Both the position numbers and the translations under genes were made by a program. Positions 7,875-16,796 of a stretch of 64,000 bases of DNA are shown here, piece after piece; positions within the stretch are counted from its first letter, which is position 1, and the number at the start of each line of letters is the position of its first letter. The stretch covers positions 1 through 64,000 of the forward strand of contig JAMXLJ010000166.1 in the NCBI GenBank assembly GCA_024281095.1, read 5' to 3'. This DNA comes from Acidimicrobiia bacterium (GTDB lineage Bacteria > Actinomycetota > Acidimicrobiia > IMCC26256 > JAMXLJ01). Under the pieces are notes generated by a model. It had not been told where the DNA came from. It saw nothing but the letters and a program-made list of their open reading frames with translations, and made no database searches.

Positions 7875-8482
7875 TCGGCTCGGTTCGCGGCTCGGTGCTC
7901 GAGCGGTCGGCCACGGGCGAGGCCCTGATCGACGTCGGCGGGGTGGGGTACCGCGTGCTCGTCCCCTTACGTGCCGTCCCCGAGCTCGACCCGGGTGCGC
8001 CCGCGTTCCTGTTCACGCACCTGCACGTGCGCGAGGACGCGCTCGTGCTCTACGGCTTCCCGACACGCGACGAACGCGACACCTTCGAGACGCTCATCGG
8101 CGCAAGCGGTGTGGGGCCGAAGCTCGCGCTCGCGATCCTGTCGGTGCACCCGCCGGGCGCACTGCGGCGCGCGCTGCTCGACGACGACCTCGATGCGCTC
8201 ACACTCGTGCCGGGCGTGGGCAAGCGCACCGCGCAACGGTTGATGGTCGAGCTCAAGGCCCGTCTCGAGGTGCCCGAGCTCGAGATCGCGGGGCCGGTGA
8301 GCGGTTCCGGCGCCGGTCCGGCGCGCGCCGAGGTGCGCGACGCCCTCACCGGTCTGGGTTACGCGGCCGACGAGGTGCGCGAGGTCATGGCGCAGCTGCC
8401 GGACGACGGGAGCGTCGAGGCGATGTTGCGTGAGGCGCTCAAGCTGCTGGCGGCGGCCAAGGGTGAACGAATCCGTGCGTGA
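7871..8482 (+). CDS. ruvA: Holliday junction branch-migration protein RuvA
   Basis: This 203-aa protein begins [11 protein letters not shown]. It has the OB-fold first domain, then two helix-hairpin-helix motifs seen as [16 protein letters not shown] and [18 protein letters not shown], and a C-terminal three-helix domain that contacts RuvB ([12 protein letters not shown]). It binds four-way junctions as a tetramer and loads RuvB. Its 3' end overlaps the predicted start of ruvB. Confidence 0.97.
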   Translation: MIGSVRGSVLERSATGEALIDVGGVGYRVLVPLRAVPELDPGAPAFLFTHLHVREDALVLYGFPTRDERDTFETLIGASGVGPKLALAILSVHPPGALRRALLDDDLDALTLVPGVGKRTAQRLMVELKARLEVPELEIAGPVSGSGAGPARAEVRDALTGLGYAADEVREVMAQLPDDGSVEAMLREALKLLAAAKGERIRA

Positions 8483-9494
8483 CGAGCTGATGCAGCCCGC
8501 CGCCGATCCGGTCGAGGCGGCCGAGGAGACGACGCTGCGGCCCCGCCGGCTCGACGAGTTCGTCGGCCAGGCCGCGCTCAAGGAGCACCTGCAGATACTC
8601 GTCGGCGCGGCACGGAAACGCCGGCAGGCCGCCGACCACGTGCTGCTGGCCGGCCCACCCGGGCTCGGAAAGACGAGCCTCGCCGGCATCATCGCCAACG
8701 AACTCGACGCCGGCATGCGTGTCACGAGCGGGCCCGCACTGGAGCGCGCCGGCGACCTCGCCGCGATCCTCACCAACCTCGACGACGGCGACGTGCTGTT
8801 CATCGACGAGATCCACCGGCTCCCGCGCATCGTCGAGGAGTACCTGTATCCCGCGATGGAGGACTTCCAACTCGACATCGTGATCGGCAAGGGTCCCTCG
8901 GCGCGGTCGATCCGGCTCGATCTCCCGCGTTTCACGCTCGTCGGCGCGACGACGCGCACGGGGTTGATCACCGGGCCGTTGCGCGATCGTTTCGGGCTCG
9001 TCGCGCGACTCGACTACTACGAGCCCGAAGACCTGCTCGCGATCCTCGAGCGATCCGCGGGCATTCTCGGTGTCCCACTGCGACCGGACGGCGCGGCCGA
9101 GATCGCGGGGCGTGCTCGCGGCACGCCGCGGATCGCGAACCGTTTGCTGAAGCGCGTGCGCGACTACGCGGAGGTTCGCGGCGACGGCACGGTCGACGGC
9201 GCGACCGCGCGTGCCGCGCTCGAGCTGTACGAAGTCGACGGGCTCGGTCTCGACAAGGTCGACCGGGCGATCCTGTCCACGCTGTGCCGCACCTACGCCG
9301 GGCAGCCGGTCGGATTGGGAACGCTCGCGGTGTCGGTGGGGGAGGAGGCCGACACCGTGGAAGACGTCTACGAGCCGTTCCTCCTCAAGATGGGGCTGCT
9401 CCAGCGCACGCCGCGCGGCCGACGCGCGACGGCGGGCGCCTTCGGCCACCTGGGCCTCGCGCCACCGCCGGGGAGCGCCTCGTTGTTCGAATAG
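8463..9494 (+). CDS. ruvB: Holliday junction ATP-dependent DNA helicase RuvB
   Basis: This 343-aa AAA+ motor contains [12 protein letters not shown], Walker [12 protein letters not shown] (about residue 65), Walker [10 protein letters not shown], sensor GATTRTGLI and the winged-helix C-terminal domain with [11 protein letters not shown] 8463 and GTG 8475 are both possible starts with only weak ribosome-binding sequence; either overlaps the end of ruvA. It drives branch migration with RuvA. Confidence 0.97.
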   Translation: MNESVRDELMQPAADPVEAAEETTLRPRRLDEFVGQAALKEHLQILVGAARKRRQAADHVLLAGPPGLGKTSLAGIIANELDAGMRVTSGPALERAGDLAAILTNLDDGDVLFIDEIHRLPRIVEEYLYPAMEDFQLDIVIGKGPSARSIRLDLPRFTLVGATTRTGLITGPLRDRFGLVARLDYYEPEDLLAILERSAGILGVPLRPDGAAEIAGRARGTPRIANRLLKRVRDYAEVRGDGTVDGATARAALELYEVDGLGLDKVDRAILSTLCRTYAGQPVGLGTLAVSVGEEADTVEDVYEPFLLKMGLLQRTPRGRRATAGAFGHLGLAPPPGSASLFE

Positions 9495-9546
9495 CCGTCC
9501 GCCAACGGTCGCCCTGAGGTGAGCCGGTGGCTCGCCGGCCTCGCGC

Positions 9547-9552
9547 TAGCAT
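9547..9552 (+). promoter_or_regulatory. Possible -10 box of the yajC-secD-secF operon
   Basis: TAGCAT lies 45 nt before the yajC ATG at 9598, in the 103-base gap after ruvB. It resembles the other TANNNT boxes of the window but leaves a short untranslated leader, which also contains the palindrome CCTGATCAGG (9577-9586). Confidence 0.35.
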
Positions 9553-9597
9553 CGCCTGGTCGCCCGGTCAGACCCCCTGATCAGGTGCGTTGTGCCC

Positions 9598-9858
9598 ATG
9601 GCAGCCGTCATCTACCTCCTCATCCTCGTCGCGGCGTTCTTCGTGCTGATCGTCCTGCCGCAGCGCCGTCAGGCGGCGGCGCACCGCGCCGTGGTGGCGA
9701 GCCTCGAGGTCGGCGACGAGGTGATGACGACCTCGGGCATCTTCGGCACGATCACGGAGCTCGACGACACGGTGGCGAAGCTCGAGATCGCTCCCGGTGT
9801 GACGATCCGTGTCGCGCGCGGCGCGATCTCCCGACGCGTGACCGCGCCGGCGGCCTGA
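9598..9858 (+). CDS. yajC: Preprotein translocase subunit YajC
   Basis: This 86-aa protein has one N-terminal transmembrane helix (IYLLILVAAFFVLIVLPQ) followed by a charged stretch and the cytosolic domain with VGDEVMTTSGIFGTI, the YajC signature. It associates with SecDF and SecYEG during protein export. ATG 9598 is preferred; GTG 9592 is in frame two codons upstream. secD follows 7 nt after the stop. Confidence 0.95.
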   Translation: MAAVIYLLILVAAFFVLIVLPQRRQAAAHRAVVASLEVGDEVMTTSGIFGTITELDDTVAKLEIAPGVTIRVARGAISRRVTAPAA

Positions 9859-9865
9859 CGATCCG

Positions 9866-11389
9866 ATGCGCCGACAAGCCTGGTATCTCGTCGCGACGCT
9901 CGTGATCGTGATCGGCACGTTCCTCGCGACGGTGCTCTCGAGCGCGACGCCGGTGCTCGGTCTCGACCTGCAGGGCGGCATCTCGGTCGTGCTCGCGCCG
10001 GCCGGCAAGGCCACGAAGGAGACGCTCGACGTCGCGGTGAACATCATCCGCAACCGCGTCGACTCGCTCGGTGTCGCCGAGCCGCAGATCAGCCGCACCG
10101 GCAGCACCATCGTCGTCGACCTGCCCGGTGTGAAGGACCGATCGAAGGCGCAGCGCCTCGTCGGCCGCACCGCCGAGTTGCGGTTCCGTCCCGTGCTCGC
10201 CGAGTTGCCGCCGTTCCATACCGGGTCGGCGGCCACCACGACGACGACCGCGGCGCTGAATGCGGCGTCGTCGAGCACGACCGCAGCGCCCGGGGCAGCG
10301 ACGAGCACGACGGCCAAGGGCGCCACGACCACGGCCGCGCCGGGCAGTACCACGACCACGACGGTGAGCCCCGCGGCGCTGGTACCGACGACGCCGATCG
10401 AGCAGGACACCGCGACCGCGACCGTCGTGTTGCCGTTGCGTCACGTGAAGGGCCAACCCGACATCCGCCTGCAGCTCGGGCCGGCGAAGCTCACCGGTAA
10501 GGGTGTCAGCTCCGCGAAGTCGTCGTACAACACCACCGACGGATGGGGTGTCGATCTCCAGCTCACGGGCAGCGGCTTGTCCGCCTTCAACGCGATGGCC
10601 GCGGCCCAGTACTCCCTTCCGTCGCCGCAGAACCAGGTCGCGATCGAGCTCGACGGTGTCGTCCAGTCGGCGCCGAAGTTCAACACGTCGCACTTCGACA
10701 ACAACGGCGTGCGAATCTCGGGAAACTTCACCCAGACGGAAGCCGGTGACCTCGCCCGGCTGCTGCGCTTCGGTGCTCTGCCCGTCCAGCTGAAGCAGTT
10801 GACGTCGGAGAACGTGTCGCCGACGCTCGGGAAGGACCAGCTCCGCTCGGGTATCGCAGCCGGGATCATCGGCCTCGCGCTCGTGGCCGCCTACATGGTC
10901 TTCTACTACCGGCTGCTCGGCCTCGTGGTGTGGGGCGGCATCGCGATCTCCGGTCTCGCGCTCTACACGCTCGTGACGTACCTCGGGAAGTCGGTGAACC
11001 TCACCCTGTCGCTCGCGGGGGTCACCGGCATCATCGTGTCGATCGGTATCACCGTCGACTCGTACGTCGTCTACTTCGAGCGCTTGAAGGACGAGATCCG
11101 GAGTGGCAAGACGATCCGATCGTCACTCGATCGCGGCTTCCAACGGGCGTTCCGCACGATCCTTGCGGCGGACCTCGTGTCGTTGTTGAGCGCCGGTGCG
11201 CTGTACGTCCTCGCCGTGGGCTCCGTGCGCGGCTTCGCGTTCTTCCTCGGCCTGTCGACGCTGCTCGACCTGTTCGTCGCGTACTTCTTCATGCACCCGG
11301 TCGTGTCGATGCTCGCCCGGCGGCCGCACTTGTTGCGCGGGCCGTTCGGGATCGCCGCCGGCCTCGACGTCCGTGAGGCGGTGGCATGA
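9866..11389 (+). CDS. secD: Protein translocase subunit SecD
   Basis: This 507-aa RND-fold protein uses the proton-motive force to pull exported proteins across the membrane. It has an N-terminal transmembrane helix, LGLDLQGGISVVL just after it, a large extracytoplasmic domain, and a C-terminal bundle of five helices including GIIVSIGITVDSYVVYFERLKDE. Residues about 125-175 form an unusual insertion made almost entirely of Thr, Ala, Ser and Gly, between the two halves of the P1 domain, probably a flexible outside linker. It overlaps secF by ATGA. Confidence 0.96.
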   Translation: MRRQAWYLVATLVIVIGTFLATVLSSATPVLGLDLQGGISVVLAPAGKATKETLDVAVNIIRNRVDSLGVAEPQISRTGSTIVVDLPGVKDRSKAQRLVGRTAELRFRPVLAELPPFHTGSAATTTTTAALNAASSSTTAAPGAATSTTAKGATTTAAPGSTTTTTVSPAALVPTTPIEQDTATATVVLPLRHVKGQPDIRLQLGPAKLTGKGVSSAKSSYNTTDGWGVDLQLTGSGLSAFNAMAAAQYSLPSPQNQVAIELDGVVQSAPKFNTSHFDNNGVRISGNFTQTEAGDLARLLRFGALPVQLKQLTSENVSPTLGKDQLRSGIAAGIIGLALVAAYMVFYYRLLGLVVWGGIAISGLALYTLVTYLGKSVNLTLSLAGVTGIIVSIGITVDSYVVYFERLKDEIRSGKTIRSSLDRGFQRAFRTILAADLVSLLSAGALYVLAVGSVRGFAFFLGLSTLLDLFVAYFFMHPVVSMLARRPHLLRGPFGIAAGLDVREAVA

Positions 11390-12594
11390 CCGCGCCCGTC
11401 AACCAGGAAGGGAAGCGCCGGCGCCACACGCTGTCCGACATCTTCCACGAGCGCACGAACTTCGACATCATCGGTCGCCCGTGGCGATGGGCGATCGTCT
11501 CGGGCGTCATCATCCTCGTCGGCGTCCTCGGCCTCGGCCTGCGCGGGCTCAACCTCGGCATCGACTTCAAGGGCGGCACCCAGTGGGACTTCACCGCCGC
11601 CGGCAGCGTGCACGTGTCGTCGGGCTCGGTGCGCAGCGTGGCGCAGCCGATCGTGGGTGACGCGACGATCCTAATCGTCGGGAGTCACCAGGTTCGCGTG
11701 CAGGCCAAGAACGTCAGCCAGGCCAAGCAGACGCAGATGGTCGACGCGCTCGCTCACTACGGCCATGTCTCCGCGAGCAAGGTCAGTGTCACCGACGTCG
11801 GGCCGACCTGGGGCAAGCAGGTGAGCAACAAGGCGCTGAAGGCCCTCGTCGTGTTCTTCATCCTGATCGCGCTGTACCTGAGCTTCCGGTTCGAATTCAA
11901 GATGGCGGTCGCCGCGATCATCGCGGTGATCCACGACATCATCGTCACCGTCGGCGTGTACGCGGTCAGCCATTTCGAGGTCACACCCGCGACCGTGATC
12001 GCGTTCCTGACGATCCTCGGGTTCTCGCTGTACGACACCGTCGTCGTGTTCGACAAGGTGAAGGACAACGTGCCGACGATCGGCAGCGTCAAGGGCGACA
12101 CCTACTCGTTGATGGTGAACCGCTCGATGAACCAGGTGCTGATGCGCTCGCTCAACACCTCGTTCGTCGCGCTGCTGCCGGTGTTCTCCTTGCTCGTCGT
12201 GGGCAGCTGGTTGTTCGGCGCGCTGGCCCTACGGGAGTTCGCGCTCGCGCTGTTCGTCGGCCTCCTCACCGGCGCCTACTCGTCGATCTTCGTCGCGACA
12301 CCGATCCTGGCGTGGTGGAAGGAGCGCGAGCCCCGCTACCGCGCCCTGCGTGAACGCAGTGCCGCGCAGCTGGCCCGGGTCGCGCCCGGCAGCGCAGTCG
12401 CGCCCGCGGCACCGGCTCCCGTGGCCGCGGCCCCCGTCACGGCCTCGCCGGACCGTACCGAGCCCGGCCCCGACGAGATCGGCGAACCGGTCGAGGAGCG
12501 GGCGACGGGTACCGGTGGGCCTCGCCGGGCCGCGGCTCCCTCCGGCGCGGTCGCGCCCCGGCCGCGCCAGCAGCGACGGCGCAAGCGCCGGTAA
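11386..12594 (+). CDS. secF: Protein translocase subunit SecF
   Basis: This 402-aa partner of SecD has a first transmembrane helix, NLGIDFKGGTQWDF (the SecF counterpart of the SecD N-terminal motif), and a C-terminal five-helix bundle containing ILGFSLYDTVVVFDKVKDN. The last 80 or so residues are a Pro/Ala/Arg-rich cytosolic tail ending in a cluster of basic residues. Such tails are common in actinobacteria and may touch the ribosome or membrane, which is inference. Confidence 0.96.
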   Translation: MTAPVNQEGKRRRHTLSDIFHERTNFDIIGRPWRWAIVSGVIILVGVLGLGLRGLNLGIDFKGGTQWDFTAAGSVHVSSGSVRSVAQPIVGDATILIVGSHQVRVQAKNVSQAKQTQMVDALAHYGHVSASKVSVTDVGPTWGKQVSNKALKALVVFFILIALYLSFRFEFKMAVAAIIAVIHDIIVTVGVYAVSHFEVTPATVIAFLTILGFSLYDTVVVFDKVKDNVPTIGSVKGDTYSLMVNRSMNQVLMRSLNTSFVALLPVFSLLVVGSWLFGALALREFALALFVGLLTGAYSSIFVATPILAWWKEREPRYRALRERSAAQLARVAPGSAVAPAAPAPVAAAPVTASPDRTEPGPDEIGEPVEERATGTGGPRRAAAPSGAVAPRPRQQRRRKRR

Positions 12595-12633
12595 GGAACC
12601 GGTCGAGCGCCCGGGCGCGCCGACCCGCTCACC

Positions 12634-12639
12634 TAGACT
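12634..12639 (+). promoter_or_regulatory. -10 box of apt, leaderless-type
   Basis: TAGACT, the same hexamer as before pdxS, ends 6 nt before the apt ATG at 12646, so the transcript probably begins with the start codon. Confidence 0.6.
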
Positions 12640-12645
12640 CGGGTG

Positions 12646-13176
12646 ATGGGGATCGACGCGGCATGGTTGAAGGACCACATCCGCGACATCCCCGACTGGC
12701 CCGAGCCCGGCGTCGTGTTCAAGGACATCACGCCGCTGCTGGCCGAGCCGGACGCCTTCGCGTACGTCGTCGACAACTTGGCCGAGCCCTTCGCAGGTCG
12801 GGAGATCGCCAAGGTGATCGGTGTCGAGGCGCGTGGTTTCGTCCTCGCGGCGCCGCTGGCGCGGCGCTTCAACGCCGGGTTCGTGCCGGTTCGCAAGCCC
12901 GGGAAGCTGCCCTGGGAGATCGAGCGCCAGGAGTACGAGCTGGAGTACGGCACCAACCTCCTCGAGATCCACCGCGATGCGGTCGCGCCCGGAGAAACCG
13001 TCCTCGTCTGCGACGACGTGCTCGCCACCGGTGGCACCGCGGCCGCCACCGTGCGCCTCGCCGAACGCCTCGGAGGCCGGGTCGTCGGCCTCTCGTTCCT
13101 GCTCGAGCTCGAGTTCCTCGGCGGCCGGGCGAGGTTGGAAGGTTACGAGCTCCACACGCTGTTGACATACGAGTGA
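12646..13176 (+). CDS. apt: Adenine phosphoribosyltransferase
   Basis: This 176-aa enzyme converts adenine and PRPP to AMP in purine salvage. It has IPDWPEPGVVFKDITPLL near the N-terminus, VEARGFVLAAPLA, the KPGKLPWE loop and the PRPP-binding motif VLVCDDVLATGGT (about residue 125). Its position between secF and the (p)ppGpp synthetase gene matches Mycobacterium. ATG 12646 is chosen because it fits the leaderless promoter; GTG 12643 is in frame immediately before it. Confidence 0.97.
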   Translation: MGIDAAWLKDHIRDIPDWPEPGVVFKDITPLLAEPDAFAYVVDNLAEPFAGREIAKVIGVEARGFVLAAPLARRFNAGFVPVRKPGKLPWEIERQEYELEYGTNLLEIHRDAVAPGETVLVCDDVLATGGTAAATVRLAERLGGRVVGLSFLLELEFLGGRARLEGYELHTLLTYE

Positions 13177-13178
13177 AA

Positions 13179-13238
13179 GTGCGGACGAAGCTGCGCCGTG
13201 GGCGGACGCCCCGGAGGGCGCAGCGTAGGGAGCCAGAG
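13179..13238 (+). repeat. Dispersed palindromic intergenic repeat, copy 2
   Basis: This is the second copy of the element at 3454-3513, again right after a stop codon (apt) and before a gene on the same strand. The outer stem is GCTGCGCC/GGCGCAGC (8 pairs) and the inner hairpin is GGGCG-GA-CGCCC. Several differences from copy 1 keep the pairing, which suggests the fold matters. The flanking 12-base direct repeat of copy 1 is absent here. Confidence 0.7.
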
Positions 13239-13248
13239 AGATAGTCCG

Positions 13249-15495
13249 ATGACGACGACCGACCCACGACTGGATGCCCGCACCGACCGGCGGTCGGTGC
13301 TGCCCTGGCGCCGGCATCACGTGGACCTGGCCGTCGCGCCCCTCGTGGCGCTGTACAGGGAGCAGCACCGCAAGGCCGACACCGAGCTGATCGAGCGGGC
13401 CTTCGAGGTGGCCCGGGTCGCGCACGCCGAACAGGTGCGGCGCTCGGGCGATCCCTACATCGCCCACCCGCTCGGTGTCGCGATGATCCTCGCCAGCCTC
13501 GGTCTCGACGACGTGACGTTGGCCGCCGCGCTCCTCCACGACGCGGTGGAGGACACCGCGGTGACCGGGGCCGACATCGAAGCCTCGTTCGGCGCCGACG
13601 TCGCCGCGATCGTCGACGGGGTCACCAAGCTCGATCGGCTCCAGTTCGACTCGAAGGAGGAGCAGCAGTCCGCGACGTTGCGCAAGATGCTCGTCGCGAT
13701 GGCGAAGGACATTCGTGTGCTGCTCATCAAGCTCGCCGACCGGCTGCACAACATGCGCACGATCGCGTCGCTGCCGGAGGCGAAGCAGGTTCGGATCGCG
13801 CAGGAGACGCTCGACATCTATGCGCCGCTCGCGCACCGGCTCGGCATCGCGGACGTGAAGTGGCAGCTCGAGGACCTCGCGTTCGCGGTGCTGCACCCGA
13901 AGCGCTACGCCGAGATCGAACAGATGGTCGCGACCCGTTCACCCGAACGCGAGGAGTACCTCGAACGCGTCCTCGACGCGTTGCGGTCGCGTCTCGCCGA
14001 GCTCCATATCACCGCCGAGGTGAACGGCCGGCCGAAGCATTACTGGTCCATCTACGAGAAGATGGTGGTCCGGGGCAAGGAGTTCGACGACGTGCAGGAC
14101 CTCGTCGGCGTGCGGGTCATCGTCGACTCGGTGAAGGACTGCTACGGGGCGTTGGGCTCGATCCACGCGTTGTGGAAGCCGGTGCAGGGCCGGTTCAAGG
14201 ATTACATCGCGATGCCGAAGTTCAACCTCTACCAGTCGTTGCACACGACGGTGGTGGGCCCGGGCGGCAAGCCCGTCGAAGTGCAGATCCGTACGCAGGA
14301 GATGCACCGGCGAGCCGAGTTCGGCATCGCCGCGCACTGGGGTTACAAGGAGCAGCAGTCGCCGGCCGAGGACCTCGCATGGCTGCAGCGCATGGTCGAC
14401 TGGCAGCAGGAGACGTCGGACCCGGCCGAGTTCATGGAGACGCTGAAGATCGACCTCGAACAGGACGAGGTCTTCGTCTTCACGCCGAAGGGCAAGGTCA
14501 TCACGCTGCCGGCCGGCGCCACCACGGTCGACTTCGCATACTCCATCCACACCGAGGTCGGGCACCGCTGTATCGGCGCGCGCGTGAACGGCCGTCTGGT
14601 CCCGCTCGATTCCACTCTCTCGTCGGGCGACACGATCGAGATCTTCACGAGCAAGGTCGAAGGCGCCGGCCCGAGCCGCGACTGGCTGCAGTTCGTACAG
14701 ACACCGCGCGCCCGGAGCAAGATCCGCCAGTGGTTCTCCCGTGAGCGACGCGTCGACGCGATCGACAACGGTCGCGATGAGCTCGTGAAAGCCTTGCGTC
14801 GCGAGGGCCTACCGGTCCAGAAGCTCGCACAGTCGAACGTGCTGACGGATGTGGCCGCGGCGATGCACTACGTCGACCTCGACGCGTTGCATGCCGCGAT
14901 CGGCGAGGGGCACGTTTCCGCCAAGGCCGTCGTGCAACGCATCGAGCGGGAGCTTCGCGGTGGCGAGGAGCAGATCCCCGTCACCGCGCGCCGGCCGCCA
15001 CGTGCGTCGCGCGTGCGCGAGCGGCGCACCGTCGGGGTGCACGTCGAGGGTCTCGACGATCTCATGGTGCGCCTGTCGCGATGCTGTACGCCGGTGCCGG
15101 GCGACGAGATCATCGGGTTCGTCACCCGCGGCCGCGGCGTGTCGGTGCACCGGGCCGACTGCGCGAACGCGTCACAGCTCGCGTCGAGTCAGAGCGACCG
15201 GGTCATCGAGGTCGAGTGGGACCACGATCAGCCGGCGACGTACGTGGTCTCGGTGGAGATCGAGGCGCTCGACCGCTCGCGCCTGTTGCGCGATGTCGCG
15301 CAGGTGTTGTCCGAGCACCACGTGAACATCCTGAGCTGCACCACTCAGACCAGCACGGATCGCGTCGCGAAGTTGCGGTTCGACTTCGAGCTCGCCGACC
15401 CGGGCCACCTCGACTCGATGATCGGCGCCATCAAACGGGTCGACTCGGTCTACGAGGCATACCGCGTGTTGCCGGGGGCCAAGACGACGGCCTGA
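13249..15495 (+). CDS. rel: Bifunctional (p)ppGpp synthetase/hydrolase (Rel)
   Basis: This 748-aa long RSH protein has, in order: the HD hydrolase domain with HDAVEDT (about residue 97) and KLADRLHNMRT; the synthetase domain with KHYWSIYEKM, FDDVQDLVGVRVIVD and FNLYQSLHTTV; a TGS domain starting near VFVFTPKGKVITLPAGAT; a Cys-containing helical region (LSRCCTPVPGDEIIGFVTRG); and a C-terminal ACT domain. Both catalytic halves look intact. It makes and degrades the stringent-response alarmone. The ATG at 13249 lies just after repeat copy 2; upstream in-frame codons fall in that repeat and are excluded. Confidence 0.96.
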   Translation: MTTTDPRLDARTDRRSVLPWRRHHVDLAVAPLVALYREQHRKADTELIERAFEVARVAHAEQVRRSGDPYIAHPLGVAMILASLGLDDVTLAAALLHDAVEDTAVTGADIEASFGADVAAIVDGVTKLDRLQFDSKEEQQSATLRKMLVAMAKDIRVLLIKLADRLHNMRTIASLPEAKQVRIAQETLDIYAPLAHRLGIADVKWQLEDLAFAVLHPKRYAEIEQMVATRSPEREEYLERVLDALRSRLAELHITAEVNGRPKHYWSIYEKMVVRGKEFDDVQDLVGVRVIVDSVKDCYGALGSIHALWKPVQGRFKDYIAMPKFNLYQSLHTTVVGPGGKPVEVQIRTQEMHRRAEFGIAAHWGYKEQQSPAEDLAWLQRMVDWQQETSDPAEFMETLKIDLEQDEVFVFTPKGKVITLPAGATTVDFAYSIHTEVGHRCIGARVNGRLVPLDSTLSSGDTIEIFTSKVEGAGPSRDWLQFVQTPRARSKIRQWFSRERRVDAIDNGRDELVKALRREGLPVQKLAQSNVLTDVAAAMHYVDLDALHAAIGEGHVSAKAVVQRIERELRGGEEQIPVTARRPPRASRVRERRTVGVHVEGLDDLMVRLSRCCTPVPGDEIIGFVTRGRGVSVHRADCANASQLASSQSDRVIEVEWDHDQPATYVVSVEIEALDRSRLLRDVAQVLSEHHVNILSCTTQTSTDRVAKLRFDFELADPGHLDSMIGAIKRVDSVYEAYRVLPGAKTTA

Positions 15496-15554
15496 TACAG
15501 CCTCCGCGTGTTCTTGGGAGAGCAATGACCCCGCTCGACGTCGCTCGTCCTTGG

Positions 15555-16400
15555 TCAGAACGCGATCGGTCCGCCCCAGCAATAGGTGTTGGAGCGGATG
15601 ACGACGTTCGTTACGCCCCAGTGGGAGTAGCCGGCGATCGGCCCGTAGTTTCCGCAAATCGAATTGTCGGTGATCGAGACGTTCGTCACACGATCCGTGC
15701 TGGCGTACGGTTCGAGATCGATGCCCATCCGGTGGGCCATGTCGATGGTGTCGTGATCGATCGTCACATTCGATGCGTTCGTTATTGCGATGCCCTGGCG
15801 AGCCGCCTGACCGACGTGTGAGTTCGTAACCCTGATGTTGGTGCCGCCACCACTCAAGTTGATGCCGTCACCGAAAACGTCGGTGACATATACGTTCTCG
15901 ACGACGGCGCCGTTGACTGCGATACCCAGGCCGGCCTGGCCCTCCCAGTGGCCGCCGAGCTGGAAGCCCAGGTGCTGCGAGTTGTTCCCCACGATCGTCA
16001 GGTCGCGTACGGCGACGTTGGTGGCATTGACGAACTGCACCTGACGCAAACCGGCGGTCGGATCACGGAAGCGGTGAATCGTCGCGCCGCTTCCCTCGAG
16101 CGTGAAATTGGTCTTGTCGTGGATCACCAATGTGTCCGACTCGACGTCGTAGCACCCACTTGAGCGCAGCACGGCGGTCGACCCGTTGGGTAGGGAATCG
16201 ATCCATTGCTGCATCCTCGCCGTGACGTCGACCGAACAGTCGGCAGCGATCGACGAGGGAACGAACGACGGTGAGGTCCCTCCAACGGGTGGGAGCGAGC
16301 TGGCTGCGGTACAGCCGGCGACGACGCTGGCACACATCGCGAGGCCGATCACTGATGCCAGGTGGCGACGTAGAAGCCCGGCACTGGGCCGAGTTGGCAA
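15555..16400 (-). CDS. Secreted right-handed beta-helix lipoprotein
   Basis: This 281-aa protein from TTG 16400 (GGGAG 5 nt upstream) has a twin-Arg-containing n-region, a hydrophobic core and lipobox ASVVAGC near residue 30, so it is a predicted lipoprotein. The rest is a parallel beta-helix with repeated short strands (NVAVRDLTIVG, NIRVTNSHVG, NVTIDHDTID, NVSITDNSICG). It belongs with two other beta-helix genes of the window sharing RQGxxVxxGSxITFD-like and IDLEP motifs. Such folds bind or cleave acidic polysaccharides (lyases, epimerases, hydrolases), but no catalytic set could be assigned. GTG 16457 would give a longer N-terminus less suited to a signal peptide. Confidence 0.85.
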   Translation of the reverse strand: MPTRPSAGLLRRHLASVIGLAMCASVVAGCTAASSLPPVGGTSPSFVPSSIAADCSVDVTARMQQWIDSLPNGSTAVLRSSGCYDVESDTLVIHDKTNFTLEGSGATIHRFRDPTAGLRQVQFVNATNVAVRDLTIVGNNSQHLGFQLGGHWEGQAGLGIAVNGAVVENVYVTDVFGDGINLSGGGTNIRVTNSHVGQAARQGIAITNASNVTIDHDTIDMAHRMGIDLEPYASTDRVTNVSITDNSICGNYGPIAGYSHWGVTNVVIRSNTYCWGGPIAF

Positions 16401-16796
16401 GTGTTCTCCCGTGGTTGGCTGCCCATCTCGGTCACGAGGCGTGAAATAGGGCGCCACGCCGACACACAGAGTGATATCGACGGGCGACTTTCAGAACTTG
16501 AAGACCGTATCGAGACGTCGCGTGGTCGGTGGAAACGCAGCCGTGCGATCACTCACCACACCCGGTTCGGACGAGGTCGCATCCGGTCTCCAGAGTTGCT
16601 GCTCCCAGAGCAACGCCATTGCGCCCCCAAGCCGCGGGGCCGCCAGACGCCGGTGAGTCGCGTGTGCGGCGTCGGACCTCGAGTCGGAAAAAGCCTACGC
16701 GCAGCCTGCCCGTACGCCGCTCAGCCTCACGGCGAATGGGCGTTGCCGGGCGACTCCGGAATGCTCACTCGTTTACCATGTCCGGGCTTGGACGCG
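16401..16796. other. Divergent intergenic region
   Basis: About 400 bases separate the minus-strand beta-helix lipoprotein from the plus-strand membrane protein. A -10-like TACCAT at 16774-16779 could serve the plus-strand gene. Open frames running through the region show no recognisable protein features. Nothing else was seen. Confidence 0.5.

Noticed and set aside
10201-10380. Tandem acgacg/accacg-type repeats as a CRISPR or satellite array
   Set aside because: They encode the Thr/Ala-rich linker of SecD in frame and lack repeat-spacer structure.
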